64,000 nt of DNA from an uncultured Cohaesibacter sp. GTDB lineage: Bacteria; Pseudomonadota; Alphaproteobacteria; Rhizobiales; Cohaesibacteraceae. The translations under genes were made by a program, and so were the position numbers. The notes under the pieces are model-generated. The model did no database searches. It had not been told where the DNA came from and saw nothing but the letters and a program-made list of their open reading frames with translations. Positions 1 through 10,454 of the stretch are shown here, piece after piece. Within the stretch, counting starts at the first letter, position 1, and each line of letters opens with the position of its first letter. Location: positions 3,532,501 to 3,596,500 of the forward strand of contig NZ_OY782507.1 in assembly GCF_963677725.1 (NCBI RefSeq), written 5' to 3'.

Positions 1-1757
<1,757 letters not shown>

Positions 1758-1862
1758 ATTTATCAATGTTCATTCAGAGCAATTGGTCAAAGCCAATTGC
1801 GGAATAGGCGAAAGGCAATTCGTGTAACGAAATGCCGAAAGCCAAAAAAACCAGCTTCTCAA

Positions 1863-2010
1863 ATTTTGCTTTTAACCGGCCTGGTGGTCATGGCGAGGCT
1901 CCCAGACCCGATCCCATCCCGAACTCGGTAGTCAAACGCCTCTGCGCCAATGGTACTTCGTCTTAAGACGCGGGAGAGTAGGTCGCCGCCAGGCCTGTTA
2001 AAAGCAAAAT
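1863..2010 (+). repeat. 14-bp inverted repeat flanking 5S rRNA (processing stem)
   Basis: ATTTTGCTTTTAAC at 1863-1876 is the exact reverse complement of GTTAAAAGCAAAAT at 1997-2010. Separated only by a one-base mismatch from the mature 5S helix, the arms would extend that helix in the precursor by 14 pairs. The likely role is a double-stranded processing site for RNase III or RNase E-type maturation. The pairing is read directly; the role is inferred. Confidence 0.7.
1878..1995 (+). rRNA. 5S ribosomal RNA
   Basis: The ends GGCCTGG (1878-1884) and CCAGGCC (1989-1995) pair to form the terminal helix. The interior holds the conserved 'cgatcccatcccgaactcgg' and 'gggagagtaggtcgccgcc'. The length of about 118 nt is normal. 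It lies about 120 bp after 23S in the same orientation, and no tRNA is seen between the two or after it. Confidence 0.96.
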
Positions 2011-2014
2011 ATAT

Positions 2015-2049
2015 AAAAAACCCCGGTCATAATCATGATCGGGGTTTTT
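2015..2049. terminator. Bidirectional terminator between rrn operon and modC
   Basis: CCCCGGTCAT (2021-2030) pairs with ATGATCGGGG (2035-2044) through one G-T pair across a four-base loop. A-runs lie on the left and a T-run on the right, so the hairpin can stop rrn transcripts on the plus strand and modABC transcripts on the minus strand. The two operons converge here. Confidence 0.85.
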
Positions 2050-2094
2050 GCGTTGAATAATAAAAAAATGGTCCGGGCAAGGGGCAATTGCAAT

Positions 2095-3168
2095 TCAGAA
2101 CAATTGAACGCTCTTGAGAACTGCAAAAAGGGTCATGCCTTCAGTCAAGTTCAAGCGCTGCCAAGATTTGGTCGTGATTTGTGATAGAAAGACTTGCTGA
2201 TTAAGGCGAAGTTGCACATCAACATGCATCTGATCGGATTGATTGTGGTCCAGAATGGTTACCGGCAGAATGTTATTGGCGCTGATATCATTCGGGCTAT
2301 TTTTCGACAACATGACGTCACGGGACTTGATCCTCACTCGCACCTTTGAGCCGATTTTTCGATCCATCTGCGGAACATAGATTTTATTGCCCTCAAGGTT
2401 GATGAGTGACATCCCTTGTGACGGAAGATGAGCTTTTACAACACCGATGACTGTGCTTGCGGCATCAAACTCTCCCGTCAAGGGCAACAAGTCGAGGCGC
2501 GATGTGATGTCATAAACCGAACCTTGTGCGGCCAATTTGCCATTTTCCAATAAAACCACATCGTCTGCCAATCTGGCGACCTCATCCATGGAGTGGGTCA
2601 CCAACAGGATGGGGATGTTGCTTTCTGCCTTGATGGTTTCGAGATGACACAGAATGTCATGTTGCCTGCGATGATCCAGAGCGGAAAGCGGTTCATCTAA
2701 CAAGAGAAGATCCGGTTGCCTGAGAAGGGCGCGACCAATGGCAACACGTTGTTTCTCCCCGCCTGACAGTTTTGAAGGAAACCGATCCAGCAAGTGCTCG
2801 ATGTCGAGCAGGCCGATCACTTCTTCTATATAGGCATTGCTGGGTCTGGGGACGGTGCGCTTGGCGCCGAAGAGCAGGTTCTGCTTGATTGTTTTATGGG
2901 GAAACAGGCGTGCATCTTGAAAGACATAGCCGATTTTACGTTTATGTGGCGGAATATTGATCCTTTGGCGTGACGAAAAGAGCGCCTTGTCATTCAGACT
3001 TATTTCACCTGTCTGGGGTGTTTCCAGTCCCGCTATCATGTTGATGGTCAGGGACTTGCCGGCGCCGGACGGGCCGAACAATGCCGTGACGCCCTTTTGG
3101 GATTGACTGAATTTAATATCAAGCTCGAATTGCTGGACAGTGTGGTGCAAGCTGACTGTGAGGCTCAT
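2095..3168 (-). CDS. modC: Molybdate ABC transporter ATP-binding protein ModC
   Basis: This is the ATPase of the high-affinity molybdate importer, acting on the inner face of the cytoplasmic membrane. The 357-residue protein has Walker A (GPSGAGKS, about residue 31), the ABC signature LSGGEKQRVAIGRALL, Walker B (LLLLDEPLSALD) and a C-terminal MOP-type molybdate-binding domain over roughly the last 70 residues, which separates ModC from other importer ATPases. The start ATG overlaps the modB stop by four bases (ATGA at 3168-3165), indicating translational coupling in modABC. No modE repressor gene is present nearby. Confidence 0.95.
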   Translation of the reverse strand: MSLTVSLHHTVQQFELDIKFSQSQKGVTALFGPSGAGKSLTINMIAGLETPQTGEISLNDKALFSSRQRINIPPHKRKIGYVFQDARLFPHKTIKQNLLFGAKRTVPRPSNAYIEEVIGLLDIEHLLDRFPSKLSGGEKQRVAIGRALLRQPDLLLLDEPLSALDHRRQHDILCHLETIKAESNIPILLVTHSMDEVARLADDVVLLENGKLAAQGSVYDITSRLDLLPLTGEFDAASTVIGVVKAHLPSQGMSLINLEGNKIYVPQMDRKIGSKVRVRIKSRDVMLSKNSPNDISANNILPVTILDHNQSDQMHVDVQLRLNQQVFLSQITTKSWQRLNLTEGMTLFAVLKSVQLF

Positions 3169-3860
3169 TGATTCAGATGCCTCTTGATACGGCGATTGGC
3201 TATTTCAGACAGGATCAAACCGGAAAAAGCCAATGCGACGGACAGGGTCACCATTCTAGCCGCTATGGCTTCCCCGCCCGGAGTTTGTATGGCGGAGTAG
3301 ATTGCGAGTGGCAAGGTTCTGGTTTCTCCGGGAATGTTGGAAACGAATGTGATGATCGCCCCGAATTCTCCCAAGCTTGCAGCAAAGGCAGTGATTGCAC
3401 CGGCGATGATACCGGGCATGGCGAGGGGCAGGGTGATCGATATGAAATGATCAATCGGTCCTGCACCCAATGTTCTGGCTGCGGCGATCAAGCCGGGGTC
3501 TATGGCTTCCATGGCTAAACGAATGGCGCGCACCTGAAAAGGAAAGGTGACGATCCCTGCTGCCAACGCGGCCCCTGTCCAGCTGAACACAAAGCGAATG
3601 CCGAAGGTATCCTGCAAGAAGGCCCCTAAAGGAGCACGGGTGCCCAGGGTGATCAACAGCAGATATCCCATGACCACAGGGGGCAGGATCAATGGCAGAT
3701 GCGTGATGCCATCGAGCAGGATTTTTCCAGGAAAGCCACGCTTGGACAACATGGTTGCCGTCAGGATTGCCAAAGGAAGGGCACAAGTGACTGCCACAGC
3801 CGAGATTTTAAAACTGAGGACAAGGGCTTCTGCTTCGGCAGAGGTGATCAGATCCGTCAT
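3165..3860 (-). CDS. modB: Molybdate ABC transporter permease ModB
   Basis: This is the membrane channel subunit of the molybdate importer. The 231-residue protein has five or so hydrophobic segments and the cytoplasmic EAA-type loop seen as 'AARTLGAGPIDHFISITLPL', which docks on ModC. The visible stretch 'GEFGAIITFVSNIPGETRTL' is highly characteristic of ModB. It lies 45 bp after modA and overlaps modC by four bases. The length matches the family. Confidence 0.94.
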   Translation of the reverse strand: MTDLITSAEAEALVLSFKISAVAVTCALPLAILTATMLSKRGFPGKILLDGITHLPLILPPVVMGYLLLITLGTRAPLGAFLQDTFGIRFVFSWTGAALAAGIVTFPFQVRAIRLAMEAIDPGLIAAARTLGAGPIDHFISITLPLAMPGIIAGAITAFAASLGEFGAIITFVSNIPGETRTLPLAIYSAIQTPGGEAIAARMVTLSVALAFSGLILSEIANRRIKRHLNQ

Positions 3861-3905
3861 GCGGCCATAGCGCCTTTTCGATGCGTGGTCTTCATTGCAT
3901 CCACT

Positions 3906-4742
3906 TTATTTTGCGGTTTCTTTCGAAAAGCCGAATTGTTCAAATATTTTGGTGCCTTCTTTTCCGTTCAGAAAGGAATACAGATCTGTTGCAGCGGCAG
4001 AATGTTGCCCTGCACTCATGGCGAAGACATAGCGGATGGGCGTCGGGCCTTGTTCAAATGTGTATAGGGTCGTCAGATCACTCATGCCGACCGTATCACT
4101 TTCATAGACAATGGCGAGCGGAACCTCAGCGCGTGACACTAGAGCGAGGGCTGCGCGGACATTATCTGTGCGAGCCAAGCGGGTGCGTAGGGTGGTCCAT
4201 AACCCCAATGCGGACAATGCTTCTTTGCCGTAGATGCCGACGGGTACATGGTCTGGATCGCCCATGGCAATCAGCCCTTCGGAGCCCAGAATCGCGAGCA
4301 GTTCCTCTTTGTGGAGTTCGGGCAAGGCCTTTTGCCCATTGATGGCGGGGGCAACAAGAACCAGTTTGTTCGTCAAGCTGCGAGATTGGCGATCCGGGTC
4401 AAGCAAACCCCGGTCGAGAAGATAATCGGCCCAACCCTCATTGGCCGAAAGAAACACATCGACATCGGCGCCCGCTTCTATTTGGCGGGCCAATGTCGAG
4501 GAGCCGGCAAATGAAAGGCGTATTTTCGTGCCGGTTTGCTGCTCAAAGCGCTGTGTTGCTTTTGTCACTGCGTTGGTGAGGCTTGCTGCGGCAAAGACAG
4601 TCACTTTGTCTTCTTCGGCGCTCGTCTGGCTTGTCAACATCGAGACGGTCAATGCAAGGAGACAGAAGAGCCGGGGCATAGGAGTAGAGGCGCGTTTCAC
4701 GGAAGTTGTCCTTGTCATGTTAAGTGCCGTGTTTATCGGCAT
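3906..4742 (-). CDS. modA: Periplasmic molybdate-binding protein ModA
   Basis: This periplasmic receptor binds molybdate (and tungstate) and delivers it to ModBC. The mature domain begins around 'VTVFAAASLTNAV', the ModA hallmark in which the serine after the alanines binds the oxyanion. It also has 'FAGSSTLARQIEAGADVDVF' and 'GDPDHVPVGIYGKEAL'. A signal peptide is visible around residues 22-42 (PRLFCLLALTVSMLTSQTSA). The listed start gives 278 residues; the ATG at codon 9 or 22 would give a more usual signal length, and ribosome-binding sites do not settle the choice. It is first gene of modABC. Confidence 0.92.
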   Translation of the reverse strand: MPINTALNMTRTTSVKRASTPMPRLFCLLALTVSMLTSQTSAEEDKVTVFAAASLTNAVTKATQRFEQQTGTKIRLSFAGSSTLARQIEAGADVDVFLSANEGWADYLLDRGLLDPDRQSRSLTNKLVLVAPAINGQKALPELHKEELLAILGSEGLIAMGDPDHVPVGIYGKEALSALGLWTTLRTRLARTDNVRAALALVSRAEVPLAIVYESDTVGMSDLTTLYTFEQGPTPIRYVFAMSAGQHSAAATDLYSFLNGKEGTKIFEQFGFSKETAK

Positions 4743-4787
4743 CAGGTCTCTGTTTTCACATTGTGCATATTCTTTGCCAGCTTTGAA

Positions 4788-4814
4788 GTGTCATAAGTGT
4801 CATAAGTGTCATAA
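4788..4814. repeat. Three tandem 9-bp repeats upstream of modA
   Basis: The unit GTGTCATAA occurs three times without interruption, starting 46 bp upstream of the listed modA start (read on the modA strand as TTATGACAC x3). The position is compatible with the modA promoter region. It could be an operator for a regulator that binds iterated half-sites, or a neutral short tandem repeat. It does not look like the ModE palindrome known from enterobacteria. The stretch 4743-5160 otherwise shows no gene. Confidence 0.6.
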
Positions 4815-5160
4815 GAGCGCTGTTTGGGATTGATGTGTGATGCAAGGCTTCTTCTTTTTGTTTTGGAAGAGGTGTGGCCTGCAACCAGAAGGTTTGTTAA
4901 CCATAATGGGGCCCAAAACTCTATATTTTTCAATGTTCTTCATCTCGGGGATTGCCAAAAATAGAAAACAGGGTGACACTTTACCTGCTGCGGATGGGGG
5001 GCTGTGACATTTTTGCGATGCGCTTTCAGCATCCATGCGGGCGAATGACGGGTATGGGGTTGCAGATCCACTGTGGATCCTCATCTCCGACCAAAAGGGA
5101 TAATCAAGGATAAGGCGATTTGTGATTGGCAAGGCGCTTGAGGATCCAGAGGGTGAAGCA

Positions 5161-5946
5161 ATGAAGACAATCCAATTTTTCGCAACGGGCGCCCAGATCT
5201 TACGATTGGTCGTGATTGCCTTGATGACGGTGCTTGTCAGTGCTGTCGGGGGCAAGGCTGCGAGCGACACGCCTTTCTTTACTGGGGTTTGGGAATTACG
5301 TGATGCGAATGGCGTTCGGCCATTGGTCATGAGTGATTGGCTGATTTTCGACAAGAAGATGCCGAGTACATGGCTCTATATGCGCTCGGATTCTGTGCCT
5401 GGCGTTCGTTACAACTTTTATGCACGCCGCCTGTCGGTCAATGGATTGTCAGCGGCGCTGGTCGAGGTTGCCCGGGTCGATGATGAAAAGATGCTTTATC
5501 GTATGAGTGCAAATGGCAACGTCATCGAGAAGGGCGAGGCCTATCGTCTCAGCGTGCCCAATGCCGACAATTCCTGCCTTGCGGTGGATACCGAAATGAA
5601 GGATCTGTTGGGACGCTGGGTGCTTGCAAGTGACAAAAAGAAGACCTTGAAGCTCAGTGAAAGCGAATTGGAACTGGCAGGCAAGAAACAGACCATCACC
5701 ATGCAATCTCTGCGCACGGGTCAGGTGGGGCTGTCGGTTGCCGGGGCGCCTTTTGCTTTGTTCACCGATGCGGGTGGTGATTATGCGGTGCTGCAGATCC
5801 TGCCTCAGGGGACGCCCGCCTTTACTGGTGGTCCGATTGGCCAGCATGTTACCTTCGCGCAGGAGATTATCGTTCGCCGCGCCAAAGGACGGTGCAATGC
5901 GGCAATTGATGGCCGCCTGAAGCTGTTGGGTAAAAAACGTAAATAA
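5161..5946 (+). CDS. Exported protein of unknown function
   Basis: The family is not recognised. The 261-residue protein starts with a membrane-spanning or signal segment (about residues 12-32, ILRLVVIALMTVLVSAV followed by GGKAASD). The remainder is soluble and beta-rich in appearance, with a late conserved-looking pair of cysteines (C in NSCLAVD and in KGRCNAA) that could form a disulfide in the periplasm. It ends in a basic tail (LLGKKRK). The ATG at 5161 is chosen over an upstream in-frame ATG at 5122 because a purine-rich AGAGGG lies just before it and the signal peptide then begins properly. It is followed, after 132 bp, by fghA in the same direction. Confidence 0.7.
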   Translation: MKTIQFFATGAQILRLVVIALMTVLVSAVGGKAASDTPFFTGVWELRDANGVRPLVMSDWLIFDKKMPSTWLYMRSDSVPGVRYNFYARRLSVNGLSAALVEVARVDDEKMLYRMSANGNVIEKGEAYRLSVPNADNSCLAVDTEMKDLLGRWVLASDKKKTLKLSESELELAGKKQTITMQSLRTGQVGLSVAGAPFALFTDAGGDYAVLQILPQGTPAFTGGPIGQHVTFAQEIIVRRAKGRCNAAIDGRLKLLGKKRK

Positions 5947-6078
5947 CCATCATAAGACTTGCATGACAACGGGTAGCCTGTTTGATTGGGCTGTTCGCGA
6001 TTGGCCCGTTGTCATCGAACAGACAGATCTTGCTCATAAGGTTGGCGGCCAGAGACAATCAAGCAGGGAGATTTTGCC

Positions 6079-6912
6079 ATGGAGCAAGTTTTTAGCACCA
6101 AATGCTTTGGCGGCGAGCAACGCGTCTATAAACATAAATCCAAGGCAACTGGCACCGACATGGAATTTGCGGTCTTCCTTCCGCGTGCCGCTCTGGACGG
6201 CTTTGTTTGTCCAAGTCTGGTTTACCTCTCTGGCCTTACCTGTACATGGGAAAATGTCACCACCAAAGGCTTGCCGCAGATGCATGCGGCCAAGCATGGC
6301 ATGATCTTCATTGCGCCGGATACCAGTCCGCGGGGCGAAGGGGTTGCCAATGATGATGGCTATGATTTGGGGCAGGCAGCGAGCTTCTATCTCAATGCAA
6401 CGCAAAAGCCATGGTCACCCCATTTCCAGATGGAAAGCTATCTGACAGACGAGCTGCCTGATCTGTTGATTGATGCCTTGCCCGTTGATGAAGATGCAAT
6501 CGGTATCACCGGGCATTCGATGGGGGGACATGGGGCCTTGACGCTGGCCTTGCGCCATCCGGATCTGTTTCATTCCGTCTCTGCCTTTGCGCCAATCACC
6601 AATCCTGTTGACTGTCCTTGGGGGCAGAAAGCCTTCAACGCCTATCTCGGTTCGGATGAGAGCTTGTGGGCGGAGCATGATGCTTGCGCGCTGATCAAGG
6701 AAAAAGGATGGGACGGCGATATTCTGATCGATCAGGGACTGGCTGACGATTTCCTGACCAATCAGCTCAAGCCATGGGCCTTTGAGGCTGCCTGCCGCAA
6801 GGCTGATGTCGATCTCACGCTGCGTTTGCAGGGTGGATATGATCATTCCTATTATTTTATTGCCAGCTTCTTGGCGGATCACTTTGCTTGGCATGCTGAT
6901 CGCCTTGAATAG
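6079..6912 (+). CDS. fghA: S-formylglutathione hydrolase
   Basis: This cytosolic esterase-fold hydrolase splits S-formylglutathione into formate and glutathione, the second step of glutathione-dependent formaldehyde detoxification. The 277-residue length is standard. The nucleophile is Ser147 in GHSMGG, the acid is in IDQGLADDFL (about residues 222-231), and the histidine is in GYDHSYYFI (about residue 256). 'LSGLTCTWENVTTKG' near the N-terminus is diagnostic. A CAGGGAG site precedes the ATG. The partner formaldehyde dehydrogenase (adhC/frmA) is not in this window. Confidence 0.95.
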   Translation: MEQVFSTKCFGGEQRVYKHKSKATGTDMEFAVFLPRAALDGFVCPSLVYLSGLTCTWENVTTKGLPQMHAAKHGMIFIAPDTSPRGEGVANDDGYDLGQAASFYLNATQKPWSPHFQMESYLTDELPDLLIDALPVDEDAIGITGHSMGGHGALTLALRHPDLFHSVSAFAPITNPVDCPWGQKAFNAYLGSDESLWAEHDACALIKEKGWDGDILIDQGLADDFLTNQLKPWAFEAACRKADVDLTLRLQGGYDHSYYFIASFLADHFAWHADRLE

Positions 6913-7245
6913 GCGGCTAGCCATCCCGTCCAGCGCGGTTTCTTTGGGATACCGCGTCCGGAATGGTCCGCTTTTGATGGTCTGAGACCCGGATAGGCAT
7001 TACTACTAAGGTTGTGCCTAGTCTGTCAGGAATGTCCGCTTTTCGGTGCTGCGTCCTTTTGTTGTGCTCTCCTAACTAGATCAACTTATCCTCAGTTTGC
7101 CTATAAAAGACCAGGCAGACCATTTTCGTCTCCCTTCCAAATATAGAATCAGGCAGAGGTAAGTCCCGATCCACCATATCCTGACATCAACTTGATCAGC
7201 CGTGCTTGTGCTGGATCCCACTCGGTTGGTCTTAGGAGATATAAT
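6913..7245. other. Gene-free interval upstream of the permease
   Basis: No coding region, tRNA or recognisable riboswitch was found in these 333 bases. A weak hairpin (CGCGGT 6934-6939 with ACCGCG 6951-6956) without a T-run follows fghA. The permease promoter presumably lies in the right half, but no convincing -35/-10 pair was identified. Confidence 0.4.
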
Positions 7246-8502
7246 ATGTCCGAAGGCTCTACTTCGGCTGACAAAATTGCCCAAATGGGGATTGGTCGCC
7301 AAATCATTCTCGGTGCACAAATGCTGTTCGTGGCATTTGGATCTCTGGTTCTCGTGCCAATTCTTACCGGCCTTGATGCGTCGGTCGCCTTGTTCACTGC
7401 AGGGGGCGGCACGCTGCTGTTCCAGCTGGTGACCAAGCGTCAGGTGCCCGTTTTCCTTGCCTCTTCTTTCGCCTTCATTGCGCCGATCATTTTCGGTGTG
7501 AAGACATGGGGGGTGGCAAGCACCATGTCCGGCCTGATCGCTGCCGGTCTGGTTTATGTGGCCCTATCTCTCCTTGTTCGTTTTCAGGGGCAGAAAATCA
7601 TCGACCGGATCCTGCCGCCGGTTGTTGTCGGTCCGGTGATCATGGTCATTGGCCTGTCGCTGGCACCAGTCGCGGTGAATATGGCACAAGGCAAATCGGG
7701 GGATGGTGCCTTTCAACTCGCACCAATGTCGCAATCGATCATTGTCGCTTTGGTGGCGATTGTCGTCACCATGCTGGTGACGCTGAAGGGACGCGGCTTG
7801 TTCCGCTTGCTGCCGATTCTGTGCGGCATTCTGGCGGGCTATGCCACCAGTTTTGCCTTCGGTCTGGTCAGTTTTGAAGCCGTCTCTCAGGCGCCGCTGT
7901 TCGCCGTGCCTTCCTTCACTTTCCCGGAATTCAATCTTGAAGCAATTCTCTTCATCCTGCCGGTAGCGATTGCGCCTGCTATCGAACATATCGGCGATGT
8001 GGCGGCAATTTCCAATGTCACCAAGAAGGATTTCCTGACCCGTCCGGGCCTTAAAAACACCCTGCTGGGTGATGGGCTGGCAACAAGCTTTGCGGCCTTT
8101 CTGGGTGGCCCCCCCAACACGACCTATTCGGAAGTGACCGGGGCTGTGGCGCTGACCAAGGCGTTCAATCCGGTGATCATGACCTATGCGGCCATCTGGG
8201 CGATTGTCTTCTCCTTCTCCGGCACGCTTGGAGCTGTGCTTGGGACCATTCCGGTGCCGGTCATGGGGGGCATTCTGGTCATTCTGTTTGGTGCCATTGC
8301 CGTTGTGGGTGTTTCCACCTTGCTCAAGGTTGGGGATGCGCTCACCGAGCCACGCAATCTGATCATTGCCTCGGTTGTTCTGGTCGTCGGTATTGGTGGC
8401 ATGGAAGTGGGATATGGCGATTTCCAGATCAAGGGAATCGGCCTGTCGGCTGTGGTGGCCATCTTGCTCAATGCCATTCTGCCAAAGGCCCATGTCGATT
8501 AG
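7246..8502 (+). CDS. uraA: NCS2-family uracil/xanthine permease (UraA-like)
   Basis: This is a proton-coupled nucleobase importer of the nucleobase-ascorbate transporter family in the cytoplasmic membrane. The 418-residue protein is almost entirely hydrophobic segments (about 14 predicted). It carries the two substrate-site motifs of the family: PAIEHIGD (its Glu contacts the base in UraA) and GGPPNTTYSE (with the second Glu). The ATG at 7246 is preferred over an in-frame ATG at 7192 because TAGGAG stands eight bases before it. Uracil is the best guess; xanthine or uric acid cannot be excluded. It is a single-gene transcription unit closed by the terminator at 8533. Confidence 0.88.
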   Translation: MSEGSTSADKIAQMGIGRQIILGAQMLFVAFGSLVLVPILTGLDASVALFTAGGGTLLFQLVTKRQVPVFLASSFAFIAPIIFGVKTWGVASTMSGLIAAGLVYVALSLLVRFQGQKIIDRILPPVVVGPVIMVIGLSLAPVAVNMAQGKSGDGAFQLAPMSQSIIVALVAIVVTMLVTLKGRGLFRLLPILCGILAGYATSFAFGLVSFEAVSQAPLFAVPSFTFPEFNLEAILFILPVAIAPAIEHIGDVAAISNVTKKDFLTRPGLKNTLLGDGLATSFAAFLGGPPNTTYSEVTGAVALTKAFNPVIMTYAAIWAIVFSFSGTLGAVLGTIPVPVMGGILVILFGAIAVVGVSTLLKVGDALTEPRNLIIASVVLVVGIGGMEVGYGDFQIKGIGLSAVVAILLNAILPKAHVD

Positions 8503-8532
8503 AGAGCCTGTCGCGTCAAACCAGCAAATGAT

Positions 8533-8566
8533 AAGGCCCGCCCCGTTGCGGGCCTTTTTCTTTTTG
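8533..8566 (+). terminator. Rho-independent terminator after uraA
   Basis: AAGGCCCGC (8533-8541) pairs perfectly with GCGGGCCTT (8548-8556) across a six-base loop, and TTCTTTTT follows. Confidence 0.9.
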
Positions 8567-8640
8567 CGTCGCCTAAGCTTTTGCCCTTATATGCGAAGGA
8601 GGTCTGATTAGAGCAATTCAAACAACAAGCAGCAGCTTTC

Positions 8641-10398
8641 ATGACGCAAACCATACAACGGCCCGCGGTCTTGGTGCGGAAACATCGCAGGATGTTGACG
8701 TGGCTTGCCGTTTTGTTGACCTTGGTGGTGATTGCAGCGACGGTGCTGAGCTATCGCGCGGCGTTGTTGAACAGTCAAGATCATGCTCGGGGCCGCCTGA
8801 CCTTGCAATTGGAGGGTCTGGTCAATGCGCTTGATAAATATCGCTTGCTTACGCCTTTGCTGGCGCGCCGCCCAGACGTGCTGACGATCTTTTCCAGCCG
8901 CCATGATGATGATGATATGGAAGCGGCATTGCAGGAAATGACGCGCATTGGTGGCATGAGTGATGCGGTTGATATCCGCCTGACTTATCTTGATGGCTCG
9001 CAGCTTTCCACCTTTTCCGAACGGCAGCAAGAGGGGGCGTCCAGCGATGAGGACACTCTCAGGCGTCCCGATATCAAGCAGGCGCTGGAGGGTCGGCTTG
9101 GGCGCTGGTTGAGCACTGGACCGCAAGGAAGGATCTATGTCTTTTCCTTTGCAGCGCGGATTGATGGCAAGATTGCCGGTGTGGTGTCTGTGCATGTGGA
9201 TTTGAGTGGCACGGAGCAGATCTGGGCCCTGTCACCCCAGCCGATTTTGGCCACCAAGCGCGGGCGGGTGTTGTTGAGCAACCAGACCGAATGGCTGAAT
9301 GCAGAAATGGGCGGCCGCACGGACAGCCGCCAAGCATGGGCCTTGAGAAAACGTACAAGCCTGTTCGGGCCGCTGCTGATTGATGTGCAGGCCCGCAATG
9401 GCGTGGCAGGTGCGGCGGGGGACTATGTGGCCGCCAGCCGTGTCGATCATGTGCTGGGCTGGACCTTTTATGCGCTTGAGCCGCTGCGTCGCCCGGTGAT
9501 GACTGCAGCCACCGCTCTGGTCATTTTCAGTCTGATTTCCGGGTTGGTGTTGGGGGCCTTGTGGGTGGAATTCAACCGCCAGCAAATGCAGTTGCGTCAG
9601 CGACGCAAGGATCTGGCCACCAGTCAATGGCTCGAACGACGGGTTCGGGACCGGACGCGCGAATTGCGCCAGACGCAGGAAGGGTTGATCCATTCCGCCA
9701 AGCTTGCGGCCATCGGCCAGATGTCAATGGTGTTGAGCCATGAATATAATCAACCCTTATCGGCCATTCGGTCTTATGCGGACAATGCGCAATTGCTGTT
9801 TTCTGCCGGACGCTATGCGCAGGGGCAGGACAATCTCAATCGAATTGGCAAGTTGGTAGATCGGCTGGCGAACCTATCAAAGACCCTGAAGACCTTTGCC
9901 CGCAAACCTGGCGTTGATTTGAAAAGCATCCCGGTGGATCTGGTGGTCGATGAAGCGGTCATGCTGATGCAGCCACAGGCTCGCAAGGTCGGGGCAGAGC
10001 TGTTGGTGACGCGTGAGGACACCCAGTTGCAGGTGACCGCCGGGCATACCAGACTGGAACAGGTGCTGATTAATCTGATTGCCAATGCGCTCGACGCCAT
10101 TGCCGAACAGTCCGAGCGGAAATCTGACAGCCGTGTGGTGATCCGGATTGCCTGCGAGCGTGGGATGGGCATCATTGAAATCAGCGACAACGGACCGGGG
10201 ATCGATCCTTCATTGCGGTCCGAGATTTTTGAACCCTTTGTCACCGGCAAGGGGCATGGGGTCGGCCTTGGGCTGGGCCTGCCAATTGCCAGCAATCTGG
10301 TGAGTGGCTTTGGTGGTAGCCTGTCGCTGGTTGACCCTGTCAATGACGGGATGACAACAGCCTTCCGCATTTCATTGCCTTTGGCAAAGGATGCCTGA
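8641..10398 (+). CDS. dctB: C4-dicarboxylate sensor histidine kinase DctB
   Basis: This membrane sensor phosphorylates DctD in response to periplasmic dicarboxylates. It has 585 residues: a transmembrane helix about residues 18-38, a periplasmic PDC/Cache-type region to about 285, a second helix (about 288-310), a short coiled segment, then the kinase. The phosphoacceptor is His367 in LSHEYNQPLSAIRSYA, a DctB-like H-box. The ATPase has DNGPGID and GVGLGLGLPIA. A strong AAGGAGGT lies 38 bases before this ATG and cannot serve it, since an in-frame stop stands between them; the local ribosome site is weak. dctD follows after 56 bp. Assignment as DctB rests on kinase type plus linkage to dctD and dctPQM. 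Confidence 0.88.
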   Translation: MTQTIQRPAVLVRKHRRMLTWLAVLLTLVVIAATVLSYRAALLNSQDHARGRLTLQLEGLVNALDKYRLLTPLLARRPDVLTIFSSRHDDDDMEAALQEMTRIGGMSDAVDIRLTYLDGSQLSTFSERQQEGASSDEDTLRRPDIKQALEGRLGRWLSTGPQGRIYVFSFAARIDGKIAGVVSVHVDLSGTEQIWALSPQPILATKRGRVLLSNQTEWLNAEMGGRTDSRQAWALRKRTSLFGPLLIDVQARNGVAGAAGDYVAASRVDHVLGWTFYALEPLRRPVMTAATALVIFSLISGLVLGALWVEFNRQQMQLRQRRKDLATSQWLERRVRDRTRELRQTQEGLIHSAKLAAIGQMSMVLSHEYNQPLSAIRSYADNAQLLFSAGRYAQGQDNLNRIGKLVDRLANLSKTLKTFARKPGVDLKSIPVDLVVDEAVMLMQPQARKVGAELLVTREDTQLQVTAGHTRLEQVLINLIANALDAIAEQSERKSDSRVVIRIACERGMGIIEISDNGPGIDPSLRSEIFEPFVTGKGHGVGLGLGLPIASNLVSGFGGSLSLVDPVNDGMTTAFRISLPLAKDA

Positions 10399-10454
10399 GG
10401 TCAAAGATCAATCCGGACTTGCAACGCGGCGTGCTCCGGGGGAATGAGGACAAG

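Noticed and set aside
1997..2094. tRNA-fMet expected after 5S in many alphaproteobacterial rrn operons
   Set aside because: The terminator begins within 20 bases of the 5S end; there is no room for a tRNA and no cloverleaf sequence.
7080..7245. Possible purine or pyrimidine-related riboswitch before the permease
   Set aside because: No conserved riboswitch core or terminator/antiterminator pair could be recognised.
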